Of a stretch of 59,443 bases of DNA, positions 1-10,000 are shown one piece after another; within the stretch, counting starts at the first letter, position 1; each line of letters starts with the position of its first letter. Position numbers and translations under genes: made by a program. Origin of the DNA: Bacteroidaceae bacterium (lineage in GTDB: Bacteria > Bacteroidota > Bacteroidia > Bacteroidales > Bacteroidaceae). The DNA lies in assembly GCA_017429945.1 (NCBI GenBank), contig JAFRNY010000078.1:1-59443 (forward strand). The letters are read 5' to 3'. The notes beneath the pieces were generated by a model. The model saw only the letters and a program-made list of their open reading frames with translations, made no database searches and had not been told where the DNA came from.

Positions 1-28
1 GAACTTTGAACTTTGAACTTTGAACTTT
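1..28. repeat. Tandem heptamer GAACTTT x4
   Basis: Four perfect copies of GAACTTT (AAAGTTC on the minus strand) lie at the window start. The xseA frame stays open through them and would read a repeating Lys-Val-Gln-Ser-Ser-Lys-Phe pattern. Similar AT-rich heptamer runs occur in several gaps of this window. Because seven is not a multiple of three, gain or loss of a unit would change the xseA C-terminus. Confidence 0.8.
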
Positions 29-1135
29 CAGCTGTGTGGCCTGCAACAGGCGCGAACGCAGCAGTTGTAGATTGTGGGATGCGCCGAGCAGCTTCTGCTG
101 AGGCGACGTGGCCAGGCGCAGGGCCAGGCGTTCCAAGCTGTGGCTTTGGCGCTCACGCATAAGGGCAAAAGAGCGGGGCAACTGAGCTAGCAGGCGCGCC
201 AGTTGCTGTTTCGAATTCTCCAGCCTAAGGTGCGCGGCCTGAAGGATCGTGCTCTGCCATTCGTCGAGCCGTGCCAGCTGCTCGGCGCCGTGAGCGATGA
301 GAAAGGCGGCAGCAGCCGTGGGCGTCTTCACGCGGGTGTGGGCCACAAAGTCGAGGACGGTCTCGTCGCGTTCGTGGCCTATTCCCACAATCACTGGCAG
401 GGGCATCTGTGCCACGGCGGCAGCGAGAGCGTACGAGTCGAAGTCGGAGAGATCCGTAGTGGCTCCGCCGCCGCGGATGATGACGACGCAGTCCCAGCGC
501 TCGGCTTCATCGCAGATGGCTGCCAAGGCTGCCAGCACGCTGTCCTCGACGTTGGCGCCCTGCATCACGGCCGGGAAGAGGCGCAGCTCATAGGCGAGAC
601 CATAGTCGTTGTGCAGGAGCTGATCGCAGAAATCGCCATAGCCGGCTGCGCCGGCCGACGAGACAACGGCCACACGCTTCAGCAGCGCTGGCAGCGCCAG
701 GAGCTTATTGTCCTCAAGAATACCGTCGGCCTCCAGCTGCGCCAAGATCTCGCGCCGGCGGCGCGCCATATCACCCAGGGTGTACGTGGGGTCGATATCG
801 ATGATGTTGAGCGAGAAACCATACTGCTCGTGGAACGACACCTCCACGCGCACGCGCACCTTCAGCCCCGCTCGCAGCCGTTCGCCCGTGGCGCGCTCAA
901 ACAGTGGGGCTAATATATTATATGTACGCGCCCACGCGGTGGCACGCGCACGCGCGATGACGCTGATGCCTCGCGCATCTTTCTCCACAAACTCGCCGTA
1001 GAAATGCCCGTTCTGTGCCACGCGAGCCTCGGCCAGTTCGGCCTCGAGCCAGTAGCTGTCGGGGAACGTCAGCGCAAGGGCGTCGCGCACCATCGAAGTG
1101 AGTTCATATAGTCGAAGAGTCTCTTCCATCGGCAT
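1..1135 (-). CDS. xseA: Exodeoxyribonuclease VII large subunit (partial, 3' end beyond window)
   Basis: Large subunit of exonuclease VII, which degrades single-stranded DNA to oligonucleotides in the cytoplasm together with XseB. The minus-strand frame is open from ATG at 1135 (MPMEETLRLYEL) to the window edge, giving about 378 residues; the family is usually 400-460, so only the C-terminus is missing. The N-terminal OB-fold part (FPDSYWLEAELAEA, GHFYGEFVEK) is followed by the catalytic-region signature RGGGATTDLSDFDS and GIGHERDETVLDFVAHTR, then a helical region rich in Leu, Gln and Arg typical of the family's coiled C-terminal half. A second in-frame ATG lies two codons later. The frame continues into a tandem AAAGTTC heptamer at the very edge. 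Identification is confident; the true end is not visible. Confidence 0.93.
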   Translation of the reverse strand, partial: MPMEETLRLYELTSMVRDALALTFPDSYWLEAELAEARVAQNGHFYGEFVEKDARGISVIARARATAWARTYNILAPLFERATGERLRAGLKVRVRVEVSFHEQYGFSLNIIDIDPTYTLGDMARRRREILAQLEADGILEDNKLLALPALLKRVAVVSSAGAAGYGDFCDQLLHNDYGLAYELRLFPAVMQGANVEDSVLAALAAICDEAERWDCVVIIRGGGATTDLSDFDSYALAAAVAQMPLPVIVGIGHERDETVLDFVAHTRVKTPTAAAAFLIAHGAEQLARLDEWQSTILQAAHLRLENSKQQLARLLAQLPRSFALMRERQSHSLERLALRLATSPQQKLLGASHNLQLLRSRLLQATQLKVQSSKFKV

Positions 1136-1206
1136 TATGGTTGTTTTCCGTCGGCAAAGATAATGCTTTTCACGGGGATAAGCTATCGAAACGCTTTTTT
1201 TTCAAT

Positions 1207-1243
1207 AAAAAAAACTCCGGGCACCCTTCACGGATGCCCGGAG
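1207..1243 (-). terminator. Rho-independent terminator of the first giant secreted protein
   Basis: On the minus strand a GC-rich stem CTCCGGGCA/TGCCCGGAG with a short loop is followed by a run of eight T. It lies 56 bases past the stop of the gene at 1299-6815. The stem is the same as that of the terminator at 6971-7007. Confidence 0.9.
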
Positions 1244-1298
1244 CATTATCTTAGTTCTGTTTGTTGCGATATATCGCAACAAACTCAACTAGCGGCTA

Positions 1299-4200
1299 TT
1301 ACTTCACTGAAACCTTTTTACCGTTGACGATGTAGATGCCAGCACGCTGGATCTTCTCAACCTTACGGCCAGAGAGATCGAAGATGGTGCCGTCGGTGCC
1401 AAGGGCATTCACGCCATTGATGGCAGTGACGATGGCCTTGTCGATGGTCTTCTCATCCGGACCGAACCATACGGTGTCGACGACAGAGTTGTCGAGCACG
1501 AGCTTCAGTACGGGGATAGCCTCGGCATTCTCCTGAGTGCCTTCGAAGGCAACCTTGTAAGTCACGGTGCCTGTACCGCGGTCGATGACGACAGAAGGCT
1601 GTTCGCCATCCTCGTTCTCCTCGAGGAGGTAGCTGATGGAGCCATCCTCGTTCTCGGTGACGGTGACACCTTCGACGGTGAACTCAGGAATCACAGCGCC
1701 TGTGACAGGCATCGTGAAGCCAGAGTAGGTGATGTTGACCTTGCCGTCCTCAGCAGGAGTGATCGTAACGGTCTGCTCGCCGGTAGCCTGGCCCTGAACG
1801 CCGGTATCCGGGTGCGAGAGGATTTGCTTGATCATACCAGCGAACTCTGCGGGCTCGGGAGTGGGCTCGGTTGAGTTGGGATTGAAGACAATCTCATTAG
1901 CCATACCTGACTTCTGAGCGAGTACGAGAGTCAGTGTTGGGCCCTCGCCTTCGGCCTGAGTACCCGTGAGGGTAGCTGAGTAGGTTAATGTCATTCCAGT
2001 CGTGGCTGTGACTACTACTTCACCCTCAAAGCTGTAGCTCTTTGAGCCATCCTCATTCTCGTTAACAACGACGTTCTCAAGAGTGAAGTCGGAAAGAGGT
2101 ACAGCTGGAGCTGCCATAGTGAAGCCAGCGTAGGTAATGTTTACAGTGCCATCCTCATTCTCAGTGATTGTTAGTGTCTCTTCAACACCTGTCGAAGTGG
2201 CAACAGGATCGGGTACACCAGGTATAGTCACCGTCTGGTCAAGAGTGCCTTCGTAAGTAAAGCTCTCCGGGCCCTCACCATAGATGAGGTTGACGCGCAG
2301 GATAACAGCTTCGTTCGTACCGGTCTTGATGAAGGCATAGGTAGCGGTGAACTTAGCGGGCTCGTCGGTGTGGCCGGGATAGCCGCCAATTTCATAAAGC
2401 TGAGCACTTGCACGTGTGAAGTCGGCCTTGACGTAGAAGTACGGGCAGTTGGGCAGGTTCTCGTTGTTATCGCCTGGGACTGTCCAACCCTTCCACGAGC
2501 CGTCGGCATCGCGCCAACCGTCGGTGGTACCGAGGTTATACTGGCTGTCGAGAGTGCCATCGGGCAGCACAGCAGCAATCGTAGCTTCGCCAATCGAAGT
2601 AATACCAAGGTAGCGGAGCACATTGCGCACGGGAGCCTCAGCCGACAGGCCTTCGTAAGCTTTACCGAGTTCAGACTTAACATCGACGTCCATGAACATA
2701 ACCTTGTCGAGTTCGTCGTAGGTGAGGTCGAACTGTTCGGGCTCAACGAATGTCACGTTGACACTGTATACAACAGACTTATCGTTAGCCTTCAGGGCCC
2801 ACTTCACAGCGTAGGTCTTGCCTACCTCGTCAGCACCGTTCATATCGCAGATAGAGAAGACGCCATCGGGAATAGCTTCGAAGAACTTAACGTTAATCAT
2901 TGTCGTTTCGCCCCACTGAGCAGCAGCTCCTTCTGCATCGCACCAACCGTCATATGTAAAGTCGGGATCGGGCGATACTGCATAGGTAGCGTAGTCAATC
3001 CAAGTACCGTCGGGATTGACGAAGTAGAGCATGTCTGAGGTCACTTCTTCTACGCCGAGGAATTCCTTAGCCTCTGCAAAGTCAACCTCTGCATAGGTGG
3101 GAGTATAACCCTGACCGATAACGCGCTCAACATCGATAGCGAGTTCGAGTGCTTCGGGCTCTTCAATCTCAACAGGATAGATGCGGAGTACAGAGCCACC
3201 GTCGTTGCGAGCATTGCCGCTGTTCCAGATGCTGAAGGGGCCAGAGGCGCCACCATTCTGGTTGACGTACATGTTATCGCCACTGCCTACCTGACGGATT
3301 ACGAAGCCATCGGCGCTGGAGAATGCTTCCCAAGCGGTCTGGCCGTCGCGCATTGCAACAAGAGGCTTGTTGTTGCTGTCGTTCTCGCCTGTGTACTTGA
3401 GCGACTTGTCGGCACCGGCTGCGCGGTTCCAGATGACAATCTGCTCGGAGGTAGCACCTTCCACTAATCCGAAGGCCCACATGCTGGCATCAGCCGTGAG
3501 GTCCTTACCGGTCGTCGGGTAGTAAGGCTCGGTCTCGTCCATGTTAACCCAGTAGCTGCCACGGATGTTCATGTTGAACCACTTAGCATTAGCGAAGCTC
3601 TCGGAGATAGCGCTCAGGGCGGTGAAGTTGATTTCTGTAGTACCTTCTTCAATGGTGTCTACATCTTTCTCGAAGTAGACAAGGCCCTTGTAAGCTGCCA
3701 CGACGTCAGCATTCGACTTGAAGGCGGCGGGGAGTGCAGGAGCAGGCAGGCCAACGGCGAGAGTAGCCTTCTCGGTAGCGATAACCTTCTCCTCGAGGAC
3801 GAGGTTCAAGGCCACGTCTACAGTCTGATTCTCCTCAAGCTGCCAGATGTAGTTAGGCTCCCACTGGTACTCTGCCAGAGGACCTTCTTCGCCTGCATTG
3901 GCTGTCCAGTAGGTGTTGCCAATCCAAGCCCATCCGCTGGTTTCGCCATTGTACTTCGCATTGGTAGCACGAACAGCATACTTGCCATCAGTATTCTGGA
4001 AGAACACCTGAGCTTCCCAGTCTGCACGGTTGTTGGTAGATATGTTCAGGCTGCCATTGGTCAGAGCAGCTTCGGTTGTGGTGTAAGGATTGCTGAAACG
4101 AGTGTTGTTCTGCGAGTTGAGCAGGAAGCCCTCAGCATACTGTGCACCATTCACTTTCTGGAAACCAAAGGCGCCGCGAGCGCTCTCATCGGTTGTAAGC

Positions 4201-6815
4201 TTACCGTCAGCCGTTACGTAGTACTTCTGACCGTCAACCTCTGTGAAGACGCTGTAGTTCTTGCCGTCCTCGATGGAAACGAGAGCACGGTCGTAGTCCG
4301 AAGCGCCGCCGAGATATTTCAGGCGGAAGTTGTCCATGACTACCCAGTCGCCGAAAGCAACCTTCTCGTCGACACCTACGCCGAGCGTGAGCGTGCCGTC
4401 ATCCTCAACAATGACATTGAGTGATGTCTTGAAGGCACCGACCTCGAAGTACTCGAGACCTTCAGCCGGCCAGTTGGGGAAGTTGCCCTTGACGGAAGCC
4501 TGAGTAGCAAAGCCAGGAGCGAAGTCGGGGCAGCTGGCTATGTTCTTGAGCAGAGCCTGCTGGTCATTGGCATAGAGGTATGCCTTCTGCTGCAGGGCAC
4601 CGTCGTTGTTGACGATGGCAGCCTGGTTCGGGCCGTCGCCTTCACGCCAGAAGCCGCTTACGCTGACCTCATAGAGTCCGGGCTTCAGGCCTTCGATGGT
4701 CTGATGGATCTTGAAGTCGTCGGCGTTCCATACTTCGTAGCCGTGGTTTTCGGTGTTGTTGACCCAAGCGCCGCCATTGCCGCCATTGACCTCACGCGTC
4801 CAGTCGGCATCGCGGTTGTCCTGAGCGTTCATGCTGGCACTCTTGATGAGGTAGCTGACGTCGACAGGATTCTCCTTGCTGGCCTTAGCGAGCAGAGCCT
4901 CACGCTCCTCGGCGGTGATGATCTTCCACTGGTTGTTGGGATCGGCAGCGTCTTCGCGCTTGATACCGATAGAGCCCCAGAAGGTGCCAGTGTTGTTGTC
5001 GTTCTGGCTGTGGGGGTTGTATCCCAAGAGGTTCGTAGCAGTGCCGTCGAAGCTGATGTTGTAGACACCTTCCTGACCATCAACGGGAATGAACTGCCAT
5101 ACCTGATCGGCATTCCAGCTGTCAACGTATGCGCTGGCCTCGGCATTACCCTTGGCGAGCCATCCGCCGCCGCGGTTTGTCTTCATCTTGAAGCCTTCGC
5201 CGCTGGCGATGAGTTCGACCTCAATACCAACCTGGTCAACAGCGCAGTGGGTGTTGTAGCTTGAGCCGGTGCCGAGGAACATGCCTGTGCCGAGGTTGTA
5301 GATGTAAACCTTACCTTCGGCAGGAGCAGAACCTGTGTAGATGTCGGGCAGAGCCTGAGCCTTAACCTTGCGTGCTGCACGCAGGTCGAAGAGGGCGTCG
5401 TTGACAGCCCCAGACTCCACAGCATTTGCTATCACTTCATCAGCAGCGCCAGTATCAATGCCTTCAGCTTTGGCAAGTTCAGCTGTTGCCTTAAGCACTG
5501 ATACATCAACAGCCTTAGCTGAACTAAGGGCTTGGTTCAAAGCCGTCGTAGCAGCAATAATCTCGTCCTGACTCTGTGAGGTACGCTTGCTTTGTGCATC
5601 AGCAAGAGCTGTTGACAAAGCCTCTTGCAGTGCGGTAGAGGTCTTAGAACCATCAAATGCTTCTGCAGCAGCGATAGCCTCTTCGAGTGCTGCGACGAAT
5701 TCCGACAGGTCTATCTCATTGCCGAGATACTTAATACGGAAATCATCGAAAGCAAACCAGTCACTGGCGTTAGCTTCAATCTTCTCGACACCGATAATGA
5801 GAGTGCCATCGGAGACGATGCCGACTACACCTTTATTAGTATATGCGTCGGGATAATCCTGGAAAATACGGTTGAATGCTCCTGCATTGTCCGGATAGTA
5901 ACCGTAGGGTGCTTCAGCATTTTCCTGGTCAGGATAATAGAATAAATTATCAGAGCGTGTTTCAGCGGCGCCATCAAGAATGGACATCACAGGGGCCTTT
6001 GTTTCCCCAACGAAATAATTGGCAAGCAAACGTTCGGTGCCTGCAGTACGGCGGGCTGCCACGTCGTCACGGTTGCCATCGCGATAGTAGCCCTTGATGG
6101 TCATTTCATACTTTCCGTTAGGCACGCCGGAAATAGTCTGCTTGAGGGTGAAATCCGAAGTATTCCACACGGCGTAGGAACGGCGGCAACGGTAGGTGCC
6201 ATCGTCAACGCGAACATCGTCGAGGTTACCTCCGTTACGAGCCCATTGCCAAGCGCTGGCACGGGAGTTCTCATGAGCGAAGCCGGGGTCATTGATGAGG
6301 AACGTTGCGTCGATAGGGTTATCGGCCGAAGCGTTCTCCTCCAAATAAGCGATGCGCTCATCACGAGTCACCAATTGCCAAGTGTTGGCGTCAGCTCCAA
6401 AGGCGAGCTTGTTGTCTGCATCAACACTCAGCACTTGATCGCCCGATTTGATGGTGTAAGCATTAGCAACGCCATCAACTGTCTTAGCCTCGATGGTCCA
6501 TACGGTGAGAGCGTCACCTGTGTCGAGATAGAAGTTGCTGGCGTTCATGCTCTGGTTATGGCCGAACTTGGGGTTCAGCTGATAACCACCCTCAACGGCA
6601 GTGATAGCAAAATCGAAGCCGTAAGTGCCTACAGCACCACGTGTGTTCCAATCTCCCTTGTTGATACCATCGTTGTTCTGAAGCCAAAGGCCCGTCTCAA
6701 CGTTGTAGAGGAAGAAGTCGCCATCAGCCAATGCCGCGCCCGTATAGGGCGAGGTCTGTGCCTGCACGCCGATGAAGGCGATCAGGCCCAGCAAGAAAAG
6801 AAAAGCTTTCTTCAT
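1299..6815 (-). CDS. Giant secreted multidomain protein with two calycin-like domains and C-terminal GIYIVNGKK tail
   Basis: An 1838-residue exported protein of unknown function. Residues 1-20 are a signal peptide (MKKAFLFLLGLIAFIGVQAQ). Visible blocks are a ricin-like beta-rich segment (about 25-150), a galactose-binding-like segment (165-367), an alanine-rich helical FIVAR-like spacer (370-492), a second ricin-like (497-640) and second galactose-binding-like block (648-838), and further beta-rich modules. Two related calycin-like beta-barrel domains follow at about 1519-1650 and 1655-1790 (VNITYAGFTM and VNITYSGFTM, then TVTYKVAFEGT). It ends with FDLSGRKVEK and GIYIVNGKKVSVK, the short C-terminal tail common on exported proteins of Prevotella relatives. 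It is a tandem paralogue of 7060-12699. The many carbohydrate-binding-like folds suggest a surface adhesin or glycan-binding role, but no catalytic motif was seen, so function is inferred only. Confidence 0.85.
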   Translation of the reverse strand: MKKAFLFLLGLIAFIGVQAQTSPYTGAALADGDFFLYNVETGLWLQNNDGINKGDWNTRGAVGTYGFDFAITAVEGGYQLNPKFGHNQSMNASNFYLDTGDALTVWTIEAKTVDGVANAYTIKSGDQVLSVDADNKLAFGADANTWQLVTRDERIAYLEENASADNPIDATFLINDPGFAHENSRASAWQWARNGGNLDDVRVDDGTYRCRRSYAVWNTSDFTLKQTISGVPNGKYEMTIKGYYRDGNRDDVAARRTAGTERLLANYFVGETKAPVMSILDGAAETRSDNLFYYPDQENAEAPYGYYPDNAGAFNRIFQDYPDAYTNKGVVGIVSDGTLIIGVEKIEANASDWFAFDDFRIKYLGNEIDLSEFVAALEEAIAAAEAFDGSKTSTALQEALSTALADAQSKRTSQSQDEIIAATTALNQALSSAKAVDVSVLKATAELAKAEGIDTGAADEVIANAVESGAVNDALFDLRAARKVKAQALPDIYTGSAPAEGKVYIYNLGTGMFLGTGSSYNTHCAVDQVGIEVELIASGEGFKMKTNRGGGWLAKGNAEASAYVDSWNADQVWQFIPVDGQEGVYNISFDGTATNLLGYNPHSQNDNNTGTFWGSIGIKREDAADPNNQWKIITAEEREALLAKASKENPVDVSYLIKSASMNAQDNRDADWTREVNGGNGGAWVNNTENHGYEVWNADDFKIHQTIEGLKPGLYEVSVSGFWREGDGPNQAAIVNNDGALQQKAYLYANDQQALLKNIASCPDFAPGFATQASVKGNFPNWPAEGLEYFEVGAFKTSLNVIVEDDGTLTLGVGVDEKVAFGDWVVMDNFRLKYLGGASDYDRALVSIEDGKNYSVFTEVDGQKYYVTADGKLTTDESARGAFGFQKVNGAQYAEGFLLNSQNNTRFSNPYTTTEAALTNGSLNISTNNRADWEAQVFFQNTDGKYAVRATNAKYNGETSGWAWIGNTYWTANAGEEGPLAEYQWEPNYIWQLEENQTVDVALNLVLEEKVIATEKATLAVGLPAPALPAAFKSNADVVAAYKGLVYFEKDVDTIEEGTTEINFTALSAISESFANAKWFNMNIRGSYWVNMDETEPYYPTTGKDLTADASMWAFGLVEGATSEQIVIWNRAAGADKSLKYTGENDSNNKPLVAMRDGQTAWEAFSSADGFVIRQVGSGDNMYVNQNGGASGPFSIWNSGNARNDGGSVLRIYPVEIEEPEALELAIDVERVIGQGYTPTYAEVDFAEAKEFLGVEEVTSDMLYFVNPDGTWIDYATYAVSPDPDFTYDGWCDAEGAAAQWGETTMINVKFFEAIPDGVFSICDMNGADEVGKTYAVKWALKANDKSVVYSVNVTFVEPEQFDLTYDELDKVMFMDVDVKSELGKAYEGLSAEAPVRNVLRYLGITSIGEATIAAVLPDGTLDSQYNLGTTDGWRDADGSWKGWTVPGDNNENLPNCPYFYVKADFTRASAQLYEIGGYPGHTDEPAKFTATYAFIKTGTNEAVILRVNLIYGEGPESFTYEGTLDQTVTIPGVPDPVATSTGVEETLTITENEDGTVNITYAGFTMAAPAVPLSDFTLENVVVNENEDGSKSYSFEGEVVVTATTGMTLTYSATLTGTQAEGEGPTLTLVLAQKSGMANEIVFNPNSTEPTPEPAEFAGMIKQILSHPDTGVQGQATGEQTVTITPAEDGKVNITYSGFTMPVTGAVIPEFTVEGVTVTENEDGSISYLLEENEDGEQPSVVIDRGTGTVTYKVAFEGTQENAEAIPVLKLVLDNSVVDTVWFGPDEKTIDKAIVTAINGVNALGTDGTIFDLSGRKVEKIQRAGIYIVNGKKVSVK

Positions 6816-6909
6816 AGGTTAAAGAATTAGTTAATAAATAGGGTTAATTATGATTGTTCAGATGTAGTGAGCGGCCCGGTAAAGAGCTTATACCGCGCCA
6901 ATTCGGGAA

Positions 6910-6939
6910 CAAAATTACATCATTCTGCGGAATAAGCAA
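6910..6939 (-). promoter_or_regulatory. Bacteroidetes-type promoter for the 1299-6815 gene
   Basis: On the minus strand TTG (6939-6937) is followed after 19 bases by TAATTTTG (6917-6910), matching the -33 TTG and -7 TAnnTTTG pattern. The start codon is about 95 bases downstream. Confidence 0.7.
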
Positions 6940-6970
6940 GAAAAAAAGTTGTTTTTTTATAAAAAAGGCA

Positions 6971-7007
6971 AAAAAAACTCCGGGCACCCCTGCTGGGATG
7001 CCCGGAG
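6971..7007 (-). terminator. Rho-independent terminator of the second giant secreted protein
   Basis: Minus-strand hairpin CTCCGGGCA/TGCCCGGAG, extended inward by CCC/GGG pairs and followed by seven T. It lies about 50 bases past the stop of the 7060-12699 gene and has the same outer stem as the terminator at 1207-1243. Confidence 0.9.
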
Positions 7008-7059
7008 AAGTATTTACGTTTCTAACGTTCGGCCATTTGGAAGCAAGCTTTCATGGCGC

Positions 7060-10000
7060 TCACTTCACCGAAACCTTTTTGCCATTGACGATGTAGATGC
7101 CACCGCGCTGTACCTTCTCAACCTTACGGCCGGAGAGGTCGAATACGGTGCCTGCTTCGTTGATGCTGTTGATGCCGCTGATAGCAGTAGCCTCATCAGC
7201 CTCGATGGCAGCGTCGATGGTCTCTTCGTCAGCGCCGAAGTATACGTCGTCGACAACGGAGTTGGTGAGAGTGAGCTTAAGCACGGGAGCGTCTTCGCCG
7301 CTCTTGGTGCCTTCGAGCTTGACGTCGTAGGTCACGGAACCGGTACCGCGGTCGATGGTGATCGTCTGCGGAGCCCATACGGGCAGTGAGTAGGTGGCTG
7401 TGCCGCCGTCCTCGCTGACCTCAGCCTCTACGCCTGTCACAGTGAACTCGGGCAGTACGGCGCCAGTGACGGGCATCGTGAAGCCAGAGAAGGTGATGTC
7501 GTAGGTGCCTTCCTCCTCGCCTTCGGCGATGGTGACAGTCTGCTCACCCTTAGCCTCGCCTTGCTTACCCGTCTGCGGGTGGCTGAGAATCTGCTTGATC
7601 ATACCGTCGAAGGTGCCTGTGATCTGTACGGGAACAACGGGCTCGGGCACTTCGAAGCTGATGGGCTGGAAGTAGGTCAAGAGGCCGAAGTAGTCAACGA
7701 TGTAGCCGCGGGCGGTCATCTCAACTTCCGTTTCGGGATAGTCTTCCTCGGTGAGGGCCTGGAGTGCGTCCATCATCGGGAATTCCTGACCCATGACGGG
7801 CAGATTGATGGTAGCTTCGCCATCCTCGCTGATGCTGTAGGTGGCATCGGCAAACTCTACGTAGTAGTAGTCGTAGTTCTCAGCGTAAGCTTCAACGTTG
7901 TCATCGGTGACGGCGAGCGGTGTAGCTTCGCCCTCAGTGATTTCGAGCGCTGTGAGGCTCTCGGCAGTGAAGTCGTTGGCTACATATTCGCTGCCGAACA
8001 TTCCGCTTACAACAGTGAAACGAATATCACCGGTAACGGTGTCGCCAGCCTTAAGGGCCTCATTGAGGCCAAGACCCTGCAGGAGCGTAGCTGCTGAAGC
8101 GTCTTCCATCACTACGTTATCCTTTGTGATGGTGATTTCTTCGAAGGTATCCCAATCGATGTCGGTCTGCTCGACGGTGTTGACGAATGTTACCTTAGCA
8201 TCGGTGAGACGGAGTGTCACGTTAGCAGACTCGGAATCAGGATCGAGCTCGAAGCTCTTCAGAGCTGCTATGCCTTCGAGGATGGGTTCCTCTGCGGGAT
8301 GGAAGAATGCATCGAGGGCAGCAATAGCTTCTGTGGGATCGAAGTCAGACGACTCGATGAAGTAGTACTGGTTGCCCGGGTCGGCGTTCATCCATGTGTT
8401 GATGACGTATCCGTAAGGATCGTTGCCGTTGGTGTTGAAGCCATAGTTGGTACCGCCGGCGGTGAAGTAAGTGAGGAAGTAAGGCTCAGCCTTAGCCTCA
8501 AGCTTGATAGCATCCTCGATGCCGTGGGTGGGCTGGTCGGCCAGCGGTCCGCGAGAACCGTCGCCCTCGACCGTAGGATCGAAGTTCATGAACTTGTGGT
8601 CGGCCACGCTGTAGAGGTAGAAGTTGTCCTCGTAGCTGATTACGGCGAACTCAGCAGGCGCTGCGCCAGCATTAGAGCCGTGTGCCGTTGAAGCTACGTA
8701 GCCGTCCTTGGTCAGGAGCGAGCCACGGTCGCAAGCTACAGTGTAAGCCTTGTTGTTCGAGAAGTCTTCGAGCTTGAGCACGATGCCGTCGACATAGTCG
8801 CGGGTAACATTAATAGTGACGTCTTCCTCGCCGATGTAGGCGTCGTCGTCCATGACATACTTGTAGAAGGGCTTCGTCTTGAGCACGCTGGGAACGACGG
8901 GCTCGCTGCCAGCATCCTGGATAACGGTAGCGCTACCGACAGGCTCTGTGGAGCCGGCGGGATAGACTACGTAGGTTACGTTCACGGGATTCTCAATCTC
9001 CTCGAGTTGCCATACGTATGAGGGATCCCACTGGTACTGGGCGATGGGCGTTGCAGCCTCTTCGACATACCAGTAGGAGCTTCCTACCCAACCCCAGCTG
9101 CTTGTTGCAGCTGCTGCGTTGGTGCTGCGGACAGCATAGTAGCCCTCTTCGTTGAGGAACCACACCTGAGCTTCCCAAGTGTTGCGTCCACTGGTGCTGG
9201 TGCTGATCTTTCCGCTCTTGAGGTTGCTCTCGTTGGTTCCGGGAGGATTGCTAAAGAATGTGCCGCTGTTGTTGAGCTTGAAGCCATACTCATACTCTTC
9301 GCCAGCCACTTTCTCGAACTTGAAGGCCGTGGCGCCAGCTTTGTCGAGCGTGCCGTTGCCGGTGAGATAGTACTTCTCGCCACCGACCTCAGTGAACACA
9401 TTGTAGTACTTGCCATCCTCGATCTTAGCGAGAGCTGCCTCGTACGGACTGAGCGGTTCGGGCAGGTCGGCAATCTTGTTGGCCGTGAATGTGCCAGAGG
9501 AATAGCGGTCGGCGACATAGAACCAGCCGCTGTAGGGATAGAAGCCCCACGTGTCGTTGGTGTACATCGTGAAGGCGGCGTCAGTGCCAGCTGTCTGGAT
9601 CTCCATTGGCGTACCTTCGGCTGCCACCGCGGCATAGCCACCTCCTTCGAGAGCGGTAATCATACCGCCGTAGTTATTGGTGAGCTGCACAGTCTCGTAA
9701 GGATTACCTGTTACAGTCCAGAGGTACCAGTCCTCCTCGCCCGTCTCGCCGCTCTGGAGAGCGCCTTCGAGGACGTTGCCGTTACCATAGAGGAAGTTTT
9801 CACCGCGCTTGATCTGATAGACGCCACCCATTGCCTTGACGGTAGCTGTCCAAGTATACTCTCCGGCTTCGGTGATTGCGGGAGCCTCAGTCATTTCGTA
9901 AGTTACGAACGGGCGGAGCACCTCTGGAGCGAACTCGGTGACCTGTGCGCCAACGTTGACGCTCTGCACCGTGGATGCCAGTTCGGCACCTTCCTTGTCG

